From assembly GCA_019828595.1 (NCBI GenBank), contig JAHQRK010000008.1, positions 186,001-250,000 on the forward strand: a stretch of 64,000 nucleotides of DNA. Reading direction: 5' to 3'. Numbering within the stretch: position 1 is the stretch's first letter; every line of letters begins with the position of its first letter. The stretch is from Aphanomyces cochlioides (Eukaryota > Oomycota > Saprolegniomycetes > Saprolegniales > Verrucalvaceae). A program made the position numbers and the translations under genes. The notes under the pieces were generated by a model. It had not been told where the DNA came from and did no database searches. It was given only the letters and a program-made list of their open reading frames with translations. Below, piece after piece: positions 8,914 through 19,800 of this stretch.

Positions 8914-10414
8914 GTCGCTTAACCGTAGTCGTACACGCAATAGCAATCCCCGTCCGAGTTAGCACCGCAACGGAACCCTGGCATACAAGTTTATCGGCCG
9001 CTTCCCACCGATGTGCCCACGACGTGGCGATTCCAAAAATGGTCGAAAAATAAGAAAAATCAAAAATAGGTGAGAAAATCAACGCAACAATTAATTTTTA
9101 TTTTTGGAAATTTTATATTTTTGCACCCATTTTTCTCTGAACGCTTCGATGCATACAAAAATTCATATAAAATGCAAGAGCGAGAACTCAGCCAAGGTGA
9201 TCCAGCTTGCTCCTCAAGACGCTCATGGATGAGAGAGGAGACAGAGGATGATTTAAGAAGCAGGAGGAATTGCACGGTTGGTTTCCAATGAGTTGGTCTT
9301 TGAAGTTGACAATGCAGAATTTTAATATTCCTCCAGTGTGCAACGGCTCGAATTACCTTAATTCAGACTTATACGACATTTCAAACTAAGAATAGCTGTC
9401 GACAGCTTGACCACCATCTCTCTCTCTGGTGATGAAGCGCCTTCAACAATGAAAGAATAGAATCATTGCAAGGACTGCAATGAGTAAGAAGTCATTTACA
9501 TTCAGCAAAGATTTTGCTTCTTGTTGGAATATCGAAGACACTCACATCAAATCCTTTAAATTTGCGGAGTTTGGCACGGCACAGGCCTCAATCGAAAATC
9601 TTGTCTCGAGATTCCAGCTCTCGAGACCAGAAGAACTACAAAGCCTGTACATGCAACTAATGCTAATGTGAATGCGCCATCGCTTGCATCATTATCATCT
9701 CCAAGAAGACCAAGCATGAATGCGAAATCGCTTGGATATTCTCATCGAGGGCTGAGTGAGTGTCTGCCTCTCTCAAGGTGGAGAAATATTGTGTACTTGG
9801 TTAAGGGAACTGATGAATATTGATCCGTCCTGTTCGACATCCTGAAATCAGGTGGATCGCAGTTACGGCCTCTCTGCCGTGGTTGGTTCGTAAGCTCGAC
9901 AAATTCATCAAAATTGGTCAACACCAGCGAAGAAGAGAGATGGCCGCGGTCCTGGTTGTTGCAACCAGGAAATGGACCTTGTTTCTCATCCGTTGATCTC
10001 AACTATAGTAGACCTCACATTCACCTGTGTAAATTAATATTTTGCACTTTTGAATACAATTTTGCCATACATTATCCAAGGAATACCTGTGAAATTACAT
10101 ACACGGTCAATGTTTCGGCTCACTCAATCCAATTTTTGTATAAAAATTCGCCCAGTTAAAAAGCATAATGGAGTGGACCTCGTAAGGGCGGCGAAAGAGA
10201 GCGAAGTTCGACATGATTCATCTCGCCTTTATGAAAGTAAGTTTATGCCTACCGTAGACTTGTTATTTGTTATTAAGCAGTTAAGTTACACTCTCTCGGC
10301 GGGCGCAAAGCAGCCACGGGCCGCGTACTAGGGCTAACCTAGCGGAGGTAACATATATACTATGCAGGGGAATCGCCGGCGGATGCTGGCAGGGCGGAGG
10401 CACCGCTGTGGCTC
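8914..10414. other. AT-rich intergenic stretch
   Basis: No supportable gene. A 63-codon frame at 9480-9671 exists but sits in AT-rich sequence with no homology I recognise. From about 10180 the base composition becomes GC-richer, marking the 3' flank of the tryptophan-rich locus. Confidence 0.45.
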
Positions 10415-11679
10415 CTAGCCAGGGATAGGGGAATCAGGAGGCTTCCTCGGAGGTCGTCGCCGATTGCGGCGTGCAGGCAACGGTATGGCCTGGGAGGTCT
10501 CAAGGTTGAGCATCATGGAGCGGTGGTTGTGCCAGTGGTTAGCAGAGCGAGCGACGGTTGTCTTACGTTTGGCCATGCGAGCCTCATGGCCAACTGGAAG
10601 TGCATCATGTGCTCGGCGCTTATCACGTATCGTACGGTTTGCAAGTAGCATGGCCGCCTGATCACCTTGTTGTTGGATAGTCAGAATTGTGCGCGCGCAA
10701 GTGGCAAGCCAGTGTGTGCGCTGAATTGCCCACGTAGTCTGGAACCACTGTCGGTGAAATTGGGCGGGTCGCATTGGGGAAAGGGCCCTCGCCCAGAGCG
10801 CTGTCTGTATGGTTGCCGTAGGGAAGGTTTGCCAGCCTAATGGGGCATTGTAGATAGTTGGAAATTGTTCTCGGAGAAAGTCTCGTGTACGCATAGAGTA
10901 AGGGTCGCTGGTGTTAGCCAGAGGTGTAGACCAGTGGATCTGAGGAATCCAAAGAGCCGGTAGCGGGGGGGGGCTTGTGGTCCGGGATGAGAGTGTAACC
11001 AGTGCGTGTTGCCCTGTGAGCGTAAGACGCTGTACCATTCCTCAGCCGCGGGTAGGTTCTCTTCAGAGGTGATGGTTCCAATGTAGATGGCGTGTGTATT
11101 CATGCGGTATAGCGATTTCCACTGGGGTAGGGAGTCTTGGACAATTGTGGCCTGGTGACGCATGGCAATAGTGCCGGAGGGAATTATGACATGCCATTTT
11201 GCGCGGTGGCGAATACCAAAGCGGTGCCCTGGTGATTGCTCAAAGACGACAAGTACATAGGTGTATGGGGCCGCATTGGCGCGTGCGTGATATAATTCGT
11301 GGCCTAGTTGAGACCACCATATTGGCGGGTATGGCTGGTATGTGGCATCAATCCACCAGGCTGAGTGTTGTGGCGGGGATATGGGAATTTGAGTTGTCTG
11401 TTGTCCAAGCGGACCTGCGAATCGGGCTCCGTTAGGACCCCCCATCCATTGGGGAAGAAGAATATCGCGTGGGGCGAGGGTGGGAAAAGACGCGAGCGTC
11501 AATTGGTAAATCCATCGGGGAATAATGAAGCCATAAGGCCTACGAGTGGGAATCGAAATCTCCCACTGGAGTTGAGCTATGATAGGAGCGATGTTTTCTG
11601 GCTGAAGGGAGCCGATAATCCGCTGGATATGGAGGGCAAGGACCCACCGATTAGTTATGCCTATCGTAGAGACTTTCAA
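10415..11679 (-). pseudogene. unrecognised tryptophan-rich protein split by a frameshift in a G9/C9 run
   Basis: Two overlapping minus-strand frames, 11679 to about 10970 and about 10970 to 10415, read as one protein of about 420 residues if one base is added or lost at the run of nine G at 10965-10973. The first part is rich in W, P and Q (SAWWIDATYQPYPPIWWSQL, then YTYVLVVFEQSPGHRFG, WHVIIPSGTIAM). The second continues TIYNAPLGWQTFPTATIQ and FHRQWFQTTWAIQRTHWLAT and ends in a very basic tail (ARRNRRRPPRKPP). Composition is clearly coding on this strand. I do not recognise the family. The pattern after YPPIWW faintly recalls the methyltransferase-like domain of PCIF1, but this is speculation. 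Transposon origin is possible because the sequence is GC-rich and bounded by AT-rich DNA. The frameshift may be a sequencing error. Confidence 0.5.
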
Positions 11680-12392
11680 TCAACCAGAGGTCGATATCTA
11701 AAAATCTTCTCAGAGTAACAGGCCTTGTATGTCTTAGAGCTTTTATTCCCATTACAGCTTTATCATAGTATACATAAGCATGGCATCCAAATATTTGAGC
11801 TAAAGCTGTCGCCACAAAAGGCCTCGATGCTCCCAAGCAAAGAAATATTCCCATTGCTGCTCCAAGAATGTGCAGGCCTGCAGAATTTCATATTTTCTCT
11901 ATAAATTTATTTACTGTGTATATAAATTTCAATATGATTTTTTGATATATTGAATTATACAGTTAATACTATTGGACATTTGACAGTATTGCTCTAATAA
12001 GCATAGCGCTCGAGAATTCACTTTAAGCATCATTACATCCAAGTGACGCTCCAGTTCCTTCATCTCAGAGGGTCGCCAATGCCGTTGTCTCGCACCAGAG
12101 CGCCATTTCGACCTCCTGACAATGACAGGCGCATGCGTGTTCGTAAACCGTGGCGTGGAAGAATCTCAGGCGCAAGTTGTACATGAAGCCGACAGCTCCA
12201 GAACAAGAAGAGGATCGGGGACCTGTGGCACGTTGCGAGAGAGTCAAAGCCACACGAAAGTCGCAGCGTCTCCACTGATTCGACGACGATTTTCAAGTAG
12301 CACTCCATTGTAGAACCACACAATGCGCGACTGAAACGGAAGCGGTTTGAGACTTATACTTGATCAGTCCGTTTGAAATTGAGTTCATCTCC
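11680..12392. other. intergenic, AT-rich centre
   Basis: A minus-strand frame at 11651-11854 overlaps the 5' side of the tryptophan-rich locus and may be a further decayed piece of it (for example ALRHTRPVTLRRFLDIDLW). Bases 11880-12010 are strongly AT-rich. Nothing else is supportable. Confidence 0.35.
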
Positions 12393-12550
12393 ATGTCCAA
12401 CGCTCGCAACGCAACGAAACGCCAGCAGAGAGAGTGCATTTCAAATGCTGCTACGAGCAAAACAAAGCCAAAGTCCTCGCGCGCGTCAAAGCATACCATC
12501 GGCAGAATAAACAACGACGCACCGCGTACGGCGGCAGCGCCAAAAGCTCG
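12393..12550 (+). pseudogene. relic of the small basic YxxxNK-repeat family
   Basis: After an ATG at 12393 and a basic opening (SNARNATKRQQRE), a one-base shift leads into HFKCCYEQNKAKVLARVKAY followed by HRQNKQRRTAY. This is the second half of the repeat array of the intact family member at 13186-13494 on the other strand. The first repeats and the C-terminal hydrophobic tail are missing. It lies in opposite orientation to its two nearest relatives and is clearly non-functional. Confidence 0.8.
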
Positions 12551-13185
12551 CGGTCTCCCCACGATAGACAAGTCAAAGTCATAGAAGTTAAGATTTATGC
12601 CATTCTAGTAAACTTTATCCAAGTATATAAGATAACTTGGTTGTTCCAATTTTGAACTCTGTCTCTGGCCTCTCGTCCTTACCTCTTATCGCCATCGTCG
12701 TTGATTGATTCTTATGGCTTTTTATAAGTTATCGGGATAACATAATATTAAAAGTGGACATGGATAGACTGGGGAAGGCCGCCAAGCGGCGACGATCTTT
12801 CTGGAATTGAAGCGCGTGGCTTCGCCATCCATTTCAACGTGGATTGTACATGGATTGTTGCTACCAACATGGCCAAGAACGCACCGGGAAGGCGCGAAAT
12901 CTCGTTCGAAAACAACACCGCAACACAACCCTTGACAGTCGACATACCGATGTCGGCGTCGTTATAAATGACACCGCTGGCTTCAGAGAGCTGTAATGGC
13001 TCCGTCTGTATCGTATCCGCAGCAACAAATCATCCAACGCTGTCGCCGCCACAGAGGTTTTCCACTCATGCTTGATGATATACGCCATGGAAAAGCACAT
13101 ATTGCTCCACTTATCGCCGAAGTTTGAGCGTGAAGTTGATAAGACGTCAATGGTTAGTTTTTATAAATAGCAAGCCACAACTTGG
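12551..13185. other. intergenic
   Basis: No supportable feature. Short open frames on both strands between 12722 and 13100 have no protein-like character. Confidence 0.4.
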
Positions 13186-13494
13186 TCAATTGAGGATGAA
13201 TTGGAGCTTCATTTGGGGGCACGGCGGCGGTGGTTTTTGAACTTGTTTGAGGATTTCGATGGCCTTGAGCCGTCGACGACGCTCTCGCTCGTACGCCGTG
13301 CGGCGGTGTTTGTTCTGCTGGTGGTACGCTTTGACCCGTGCGAGTACTTTGGCTTTGTTTTGCTGGTACCAGCTCTTAAAATGCTCCTTGTGTTGCTCGC
13401 GGTAGAGCTTTTGGCGCTGGAGGACCTTGGCTTTATTGCGCTGGCAGTACTCGCGGTCGTACGCTGCTTGTTTCGTCGAGCACGGCTTTGTCAT
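13186..13494 (-). CDS. small basic YxxxNK-repeat protein F1 (102 aa)
   Basis: The function is unknown to me. After MTKPCSTKQAA the protein consists of tyrosine-led basic units: YCQRNKAKVLQRQKL, YREQHKEHFKSW, YQQNKAKVLARVKA, YHQQNKHRRTA and YERERRRRLKA. A short linker with PPPPC leads into the C-terminal tail QMKLQFILN. The array is predicted by eye to be one long highly charged helix; a nucleic-acid-binding role is plausible from the ERERRRR stretch but unproven. There is no signal peptide or membrane segment. It is a single exon. F2 (14165-14470) is its closest neighbour on the same strand, and F12 (54809-55117) is nearly the same protein 41 kb away. The ATG is fixed by agreement with F2 and F12. 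Confidence 0.85.
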   Translation of the reverse strand: MTKPCSTKQAAYDREYCQRNKAKVLQRQKLYREQHKEHFKSWYQQNKAKVLARVKAYHQQNKHRRTAYERERRRRLKAIEILKQVQKPPPPCPQMKLQFILN

Positions 13495-14164
13495 GGCTGC
13501 GGGGGGAAATTATAAAGTAAATTTGAGCGCAGGGCGTGATTTCACGAGCGCAACCTGGAGGTAGGTCGCGGGTTGTCTGATTGTGAAACATATACCTTTG
13601 AGCAACTCGCAGCGTCGTGGATTGGAAACGCCATGGACGGGCGGCGTGGCACGTACAGACCCACACACACAGGACTCGACAAATCCAACGTGCAGAGACG
13701 CAAACTCCCTGCGACCTGCCTGTCATCCTCTCGGCTTTTGGCGTCGCGACCGCCTGCACAAATCTTTTCCAGCCCTTTTTATCCCCTTAAGCGGTCGAAA
13801 GGTTGCTTTTATTCAAGCTTGGGGCGACCAATCTTGTCTCGATTTGCGTTGTTTAACAAAGCGCAACACAAGCACGTCAGCCGGGCACTTACGATGGAAT
13901 GTAACGGGGGAAAGCGACAGGACCACCAACGTCTCCATTGAAGAGGAATATCCTCGTTAACTTTTAAGGAGCTAAACTTGACAATTTAAAATTAGTCGAA
14001 AGCTTGATCTCATAATACTGAACTTTGATTGGCTAAACATTGTTGAATTTATTGAAATTGCGTGATTTGATGGGTCAAAATTGAGTGAATGCCTTCTGAG
14101 CTTACGCGGATGAAGCAGTGAAGAGAGTTGATTATAAATATCCGAGTGAACTAGACGGTGCCAT
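13495..14164. other. intergenic between F1 and F2
   Basis: This is the upstream region of F1. A CCAAT-type box (TTGATTGGCTAA) lies at about 14024-14035 and the sequence becomes AT-rich toward F2. There is no supportable gene. Confidence 0.4.
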
Positions 14165-14470
14165 CTAGTTGAGTATGAATTGGAGGTTCATCTGGGCACA
14201 CGGCGTTGGGTTTTTAATGTCTTGGAGGACTTTGATGGCCTTGAGCCGTCGGCGGCGTTCGCGTTCGTACACTGTCCGTCGTTCTTTGTTCTGCTGGTGG
14301 TACTCTTTGACCCGTGCGAGTACTTTGGCTTTGTTTTGCTGGTACCAGCTCTTGAAATGCTCCTTGTGCTGCTCGCGGTAGAGCTTTTGGCGCTGGAGGA
14401 CCTTGGCTTTGTTGCGCTGGCAGTACTCGCGGTCGTACGCAGCTTGTTTCGTCGGGCATGGCTTGGTCAT
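14165..14470 (-). CDS. small basic YxxxNK-repeat protein F2 (101 aa)
   Basis: This is a close tandem relative of F1. It starts MTKPCPTKQAAYDREY, carries the same five tyrosine-led units (YCQRNKAKVLQRQKL through YERERRRRLKA), and ends QMNLQFILN after a linker with NPTPC. ATG 14470 is chosen because it matches F1 and F12 and lies just downstream of an initiator-like TCATTTTCCAATT (minus strand, about 14481-14493). The frame is open a further 89 codons upstream, to 14737, with a plausible protein text of its own (ATFDLLDNETLYVLAALL), so a longer fused product cannot be excluded. Function is unknown; no secretion signal or enzyme motif is present. Confidence 0.85.
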   Translation of the reverse strand: MTKPCPTKQAAYDREYCQRNKAKVLQRQKLYREQHKEHFKSWYQQNKAKVLARVKEYHQQNKERRTVYERERRRRLKAIKVLQDIKNPTPCAQMNLQFILN

Positions 14471-15364
14471 CGTCGAGGCAAATTGGAAAATGATCTCTTG
14501 ATGGAACGCGCGACAAGAACTTTGCAGGTTTAGTTGTATCGGGTTGTCTTCCTCACACGCTGGATTTGATAAAGCCAGTGGGTTATGATTTGAACAGTGG
14601 TGGACTACTCTGCGGTGTGTTGGGTTGTCCTTTGGGATAGTGTTGGGAGGCCGCAGCAGCGCTGCCAGGACGTACAAGGTTTCGTTGTCCAACAGGTCGA
14701 ACGTCGCCATTCTAAAGCAGTCACACCCGCTGTACAAGCTACAAGATGCTCAAAGATCTACCCAGTTAACGGCCACAACGGTGTATTTCAAAATACACAT
14801 TTCTATCACAGCGTTTTTTGTGCAAAACTATGCAAGCTATCGTGTTTGCGATAGGATAGCAAGGTTTCCAAGCTTGGAGATGGCGTCCTTCTCTGTCGCA
14901 TGACCGTGTTTTCACTACAGATGACCCACAAGTATAACCATGATACACCAGCTGTGTGTGTGGTTTGAATGCCGACGACGGGTCTAAAGATGAGCAAGTT
15001 GGTCGATCAAAGATAGAAGCCACAAACGAATGATCGAATAAAATGTTGGGAAAGCTTGGAGAACGCGGCGAGTGATTTCAATCTCGACATGAAGTCGCCG
15101 AAGCGAAAAGTGTCCCGCTAGCTACGAAAAGAGACTGACTGATAGACGATGGCTCACCTCGCGGCGGCCTCAAGCTCTCTCGGTCGTCGTCAGCATTACC
15201 GAGTCAAGGCATGTGGACGATCCTGTCTGACGCCATTCGAAAGAACGACATGCCACTCTTGGGGCCAAAATCATATATCCGAGTCGACAAATGCGATTAC
15301 TCGTTCATTTCTTCATGCCCAGACCGTGTTGTCGAGTCAATTTGAGCACGTCCTTGTCGACAAT
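14471..15364. other. region upstream of F2, including an in-frame extension
   Basis: Bases 14471-14737 are open in frame with F2 and begin at an ATG at 14710 (MATFDLLDNETLYVLAALLR), which recalls the start of F-box-like proteins but is not decisive. The initiator-like element at 14481-14493 argues that this part is upstream of transcription. From 14738 to 15364 I see no feature. Confidence 0.35.
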
Positions 15365-15509
15365 AACATATTATCCGGTAACATTATCCGGACATATTAT
15401 CCGGATCCGGATGCTGGCCTCCAGCCCCTTCCATTCAATCTGGGGCGATGGCGTTGATAATCTCATAATTGAATTTGATTCATTATACCCAAGTTACTCC
15501 TTCTGAAAG
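15365..15509 (+). repeat. Copia LTR (5' LTR of the truncated plus-strand element)
   Basis: This 145-base stretch is repeated in inverse orientation at 56058-56208. It opens with three TTATCCGG motifs (AACATATTATCCGGTAAC...) and ends ...TTACTCCTTCTGAAAG, after which the two copies diverge. Here it is followed after 31 bases by the Copia gag start; the other copy is preceded by a polypurine tract. Those positions identify it as an LTR. The exact LTR termini are uncertain because canonical TG...CA ends are not obvious. Confidence 0.75.
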
Positions 15510-15540
15510 GTTAACAGCCGTAAACTCAACCAACGAAACA

Positions 15541-16604
15541 ATGACCAAGAAGCACTCGACTGCCGCGCCTAGCGCTTTAGGTGAGCAAACTTCCCACGCG
15601 GAGTCACTGAACCCACCGGCTATCGACCCTTCTCAAGAAAACGTGACACAACCCGATGACATGGCAAGTGAGACATCACTTGACCCCTTCGCATCACTCA
15701 AAGCTATGATTGAGGCCCAGTATGAGGAGATAAAGCTCTTACGCAGCCAATCCCTCGAAGCCAACAAGAACCAACCTCCGCGATCGACAGAGTCAGAAGC
15801 GAAGGACCTACTCAGAAAAGTAAAGTCCAGTTCAATGGCAAACATTTCTCATCATTCAAGATCAAGTTTCAAAACATTTGCCAACTCCGACATGTATGGG
15901 AGATTGTCCATGGAACCGAAACCTTACCTATCAATGCATCTGAAAGCCAAACAGTTGAATTCCAAGACAAGGTCAATCTTGCCAAACCTTACCTCCAAAC
16001 ATCTCTCTCAAATGAAGTATTCGAAATGATTCGTGAAGACGAGATACCGGCTGAGATGTGGAAGACCCTGATCGCCAACTATGAAACAAAAGAATGGTCA
16101 AACACGATCTACGTACTGCGGCGGCTGTGCCAACTTCGCTACGAGCCTAGAACAGACATGCTAAAACACATTACCAAAGTCCGCTCAACCATCCGAGAAT
16201 TGAATGACATGGGAAAGACAATCACGGAGCAAGAAACAGTGGAATGGATCTTGATCACGTTACCCGACTCGGGCCCTGACAACTTCAATGCCTTCATCAA
16301 CCATTTAAAACCTACACCGCAGCAAGAAGTGAAACTAAAGACACTCATTAGTGCCTTACTCAATGAAGAGGAGAAGCGAGGCGAGCGAGCTCGAATGCGT
16401 CGCACGGACCGTCAAAAGACTATGGATTTTAAACGCCAAAAGACTGACGTGCCTACCAGTGCTACAAATGACATCTACGCTATTGAAGCACGTACCTCCA
16501 AGAGGTGGTTTGGAGCGGTTTTTACAAAACACGATGTAAATGGATTTGATTGGCTGGATTTCCAAAAACCGCTGAATAAAAAATCGGTCCGAACAGGCTC
16601 TTAA
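15541..16604 (+). pseudogene. Copia-type Gag, frameshifted and truncated
   Basis: Gag of a Ty1/copia retrotransposon. The frame begins at ATG 15541 with a polar N-terminus. Near 15830 a frame change leads into KFNGKHFSSFKIKFQN, the typical start of the Copia Gag core, followed by ANYETKEWSNTIYVLRRLCQ and LRYEPRTDMLKHITKVRSTI, then ETVEWILITLPDSG, all hallmarks of the UBN2/retrotransposon gag domain. The sequence breaks off near 16505 (after IYAIEARTS) before any zinc knuckle, protease, integrase or reverse transcriptase. The last codons to the stop at 16604 belong to an unrelated Harbinger-like end. Both the indel and the truncation make it inactive. Confidence 0.9.
16569..16600 (+). mobile_element. 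solitary Harbinger-type terminal repeat relic (P2 family)
   Basis: The sequence CCGCTGAATAAAAAATCGGT and the following CCGAACAGGCTC closely match the right end of the P2 element at 62338-62372 (CGCTGAACAAAAAATTGGTC CGAACAGGCCC, split here). It is followed by TTA, fitting the TWA target preference of PIF/Harbinger elements. No matching left terminus is visible, so only one end survives, fused to the truncated Copia gag. Confidence 0.6.
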
Positions 16605-16866
16605 TAAAAAACTCCGTCGCTTCAGCCTTTTTACAAGTTTGAGATCAATAAGGGCATCTCCACGGGTGCGACGGAAAAGGGTCAGTAATATCTGTTTTAC
16701 TGTCGTGACATCGAAAAGTTTTCTGTGACTGTAAATGAATCATTCCCACCAACGAACGGTATGCATAATTTTCTCAACATAATTGGTTAATATACAGCCA
16801 ATCATATAATTTCCGTTGAATTTTCAGATCCTGTCCATTCGTGAAATTCCATCCCACTGGAACGCC

Positions 16867-19800
16867 ATGATTGCGATTGAAGACTATTGGGATTCTCAAG
16901 ACGAAGAAGCCGTGGATCTTGTGCTCAACGACGATGAAGCGACAACAGCGATACGTCGTCGTGGAGGATCGGTCAAAGGCAAGAAAGCGAACATCGAGCG
17001 AGGACACGAATCAGGTATGATGACGAAAGAACTGTCGTTGAACTTGCTCGTTAGGTCATTTCAATCTCATTCGTGATTACTTTGGCCCCGCACCAATCTA
17101 TACCGACGAACAATTTGCTCGCCGCTTTTGCATGCAACGAGATTTGATTCTCCGAATTGCTGAGAGAGTCGCTCAGAGAGACCCGTATTTTCAGCAAAGG
17201 CGCAATGTTACAGGAAAATTAGGTAAAGCTATGATAATAAAAAGTTGTTTAGACTTACATACAGGCATGTCGACTTTGCAAAAGTGTACGGCTGCGATTC
17301 GAATCCTTTCAACGGGTTCAGCTGCTGATACAATTGATGACTATGTCCGTATTGGTGAAAGCACAGCGTTGAAATGTTTGAAACGGTAAATACTGAGGAC
17401 AATAGGGGGAATCAAAGTTAAATGCTTTATTTGTTTACCAATGCTTTAATTTTATTAAATGATGGAGAAAAACATGCTTCAAAAACGATTAAAGTGCTTT
17501 AAAAGTAGTAAAGCATGCCACGAGATGCTTTAACGATTTAAAAGTGCTTTATATACGTTGTTGGACACAATTCATACAGCACGTTTGGTCGCCCGAGCAA
17601 GCAAGATGGAAAGAAAAATTGTAAGCGAAAGCTTCGCCGAGGCCAACCAAGCAAAGAGGCCAGCTCGTCGGCGTGTCACCGATTTGGAAAGCATGCTGCT
17701 TCTTGAATTCCTCGAGAAACCCAAGAATTTCGACTTGATTGTTGGGAAGGCAACCAAGGGCAAAGGTGTTGTCGGTGGTCAGGGATTAACAAAGGCTCAT
17801 GGTGAGCAGTAGAGACTTGTCGTTATCATCATTATTTATATAGGATACAAGCTGATGGCCACATACATAAACAAGAACCTTCGGGAAGATGTTTTGCGCG
17901 ACTGGACTGGCGCGAATGCAAAGGGTCGTTTTGAATCGTACATGAGGGCATTTAAGGCGGCATTGAAGTGGGAAGGAGGTCGAGACGGAGGTCAAAGTGA
18001 AGGGTTGACTGAGAAGGACTTTGCCAATGGCATGTGTTTCATGTTATATCTATGCTCAATCCATACTAGGCTTGTATAATACGGTTGACAAGCTTGAAAA
18101 TATGTGTTTCGGCTACGAGAGAATGAAAACCATGTTCTCTGGTCGTCAAAACATTCAACCGAGTCACGTTTCCGAAGTTGGCCGGTATGCTAACCTTGGC
18201 AATGAGGATACTGAAGAACTCAAAAATAACGACGACGAAAATGCTGATGGAGGGGTCTCTAGCGACAACGGTGGCGTGAACATGGTACTTCGTATTGAAC
18301 ACGAAAGCGAACAAAACTATTGCAATGACGATAATGACTCTAGTCACGACAATGACGAAAACGATCCAAACCAGGCATACTATTCAGTGTAGACAACTTA
18401 TTCATTGTGTCATAGGATGCATATTGGCGTGCCAATGATGCTCAAATGTCTGAACCAGCGAGTACTTGGAAGCAGACAGCAACTCCTACCTTAGGAGCTG
18501 AAAATTCTCGTGTTTCGACTCGTGAATTGCCTCGTGCTACTTCTACCCATGCTTTGAAAAAGAAGAGCATCCCCCAAACGTTTCCAGTAAGCAGAAAGCC
18601 CCCAAGCAGCAAGAAGGACTTTGTTACTGCGTATGCTGAAGGGCAGTCCAAAATGCTGGAGCTTGAACTCAAAAAATTTGAGTTTATGAAATTGGATCAA
18701 ACAAGACAAGCTCGAGCCAACTTCATAAGTGAGCTACTACGTCAAGGGCAGTCACGTGAAAATATTGAATACGCTGTGAAGCTAGCTTATGGCGAATTAG
18801 AATAGTTATTCTTATGCACAATAAGCTAAAGGATATCTCAGTCTGTATTAGTTAAACTTTGCTATTCTGATTCAGCTGTGCCAGAATTGCAATACACCAC
18901 TTTTAACTTGTTCTCTCCATACAGTCAGGCTGACTCTGATTGAGTCAGTATTGTCATAGTCCTTCCACGCCTTGTCTTTGTCCAACTCGACATAGCCAGC
19001 AGCATTTCTTAAAGTTGACACCATGTTGTGAAGTACACAACAGGCAACAATCCAGTTGCACACTTGCTCGATGTCTTCTTTTTTTCGGACGCGAAGGGGG
19101 ACACCACGAAGACTTTGCCATCTTCCTTTCAAAATTCCAATTCCGTGCTCACAGACAACGCGAGCAGATGCCAGGTGGGTATTGAAGGCGCAATTGTCTG
19201 CTCGTAATGAGTGAGGCAAACGATATGGAACCAGCATAGTTCGAGACATGGGAAAACCAGAGTCCGCAAATTGTTACTCGTCTTTCGAAAAATACTTGCT
19301 GGGATGCTTGTAGATATCGCAAGACTTCCAAACAGTAGAATCGTGCACACTGCCTGGCCAGCCAGCAACAATGTATCGAATCGTTCTTTTGAAGTCAAAA
19401 GTTAGGATAACATTGAAAGAATAGGTCTTCTTTCTCGAGTAGTACACCTCACCATCCAGTGAAGGCTTTTGGAATAGTACAACATGCGTCCCGTCAGTAG
19501 CTAAAATGCCTCCATTAAAGCCATATTTTGCATGGTTAATTGATGCCAGAAATTTGCGCTCACTTGCATCTGAATAGATTCGCATGCCAATTCACACAAA
19601 GCTTGTACAACTCGACAGATATACAGCATAACAGTACCATAGCCAACCCCCTTTGTACTTGCAATCATTCCATTGGCAGAACCATTGCCAAAATGGCAGA
19701 GTCTTTGCAGGGCACATGCCACCTGAAGCCAAACAGGAGCTTGCTTGTTGCGACTTTCGTTTTGAAACACAGCTGAAGCTTGGACCATCTCAACCAGATA

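Noticed and set aside
12360..12655. Full-length coding gene at the F-family relic
   Set aside because: The frame breaks within the first repeats and the C-terminal motif is absent, so it was called a pseudogene.
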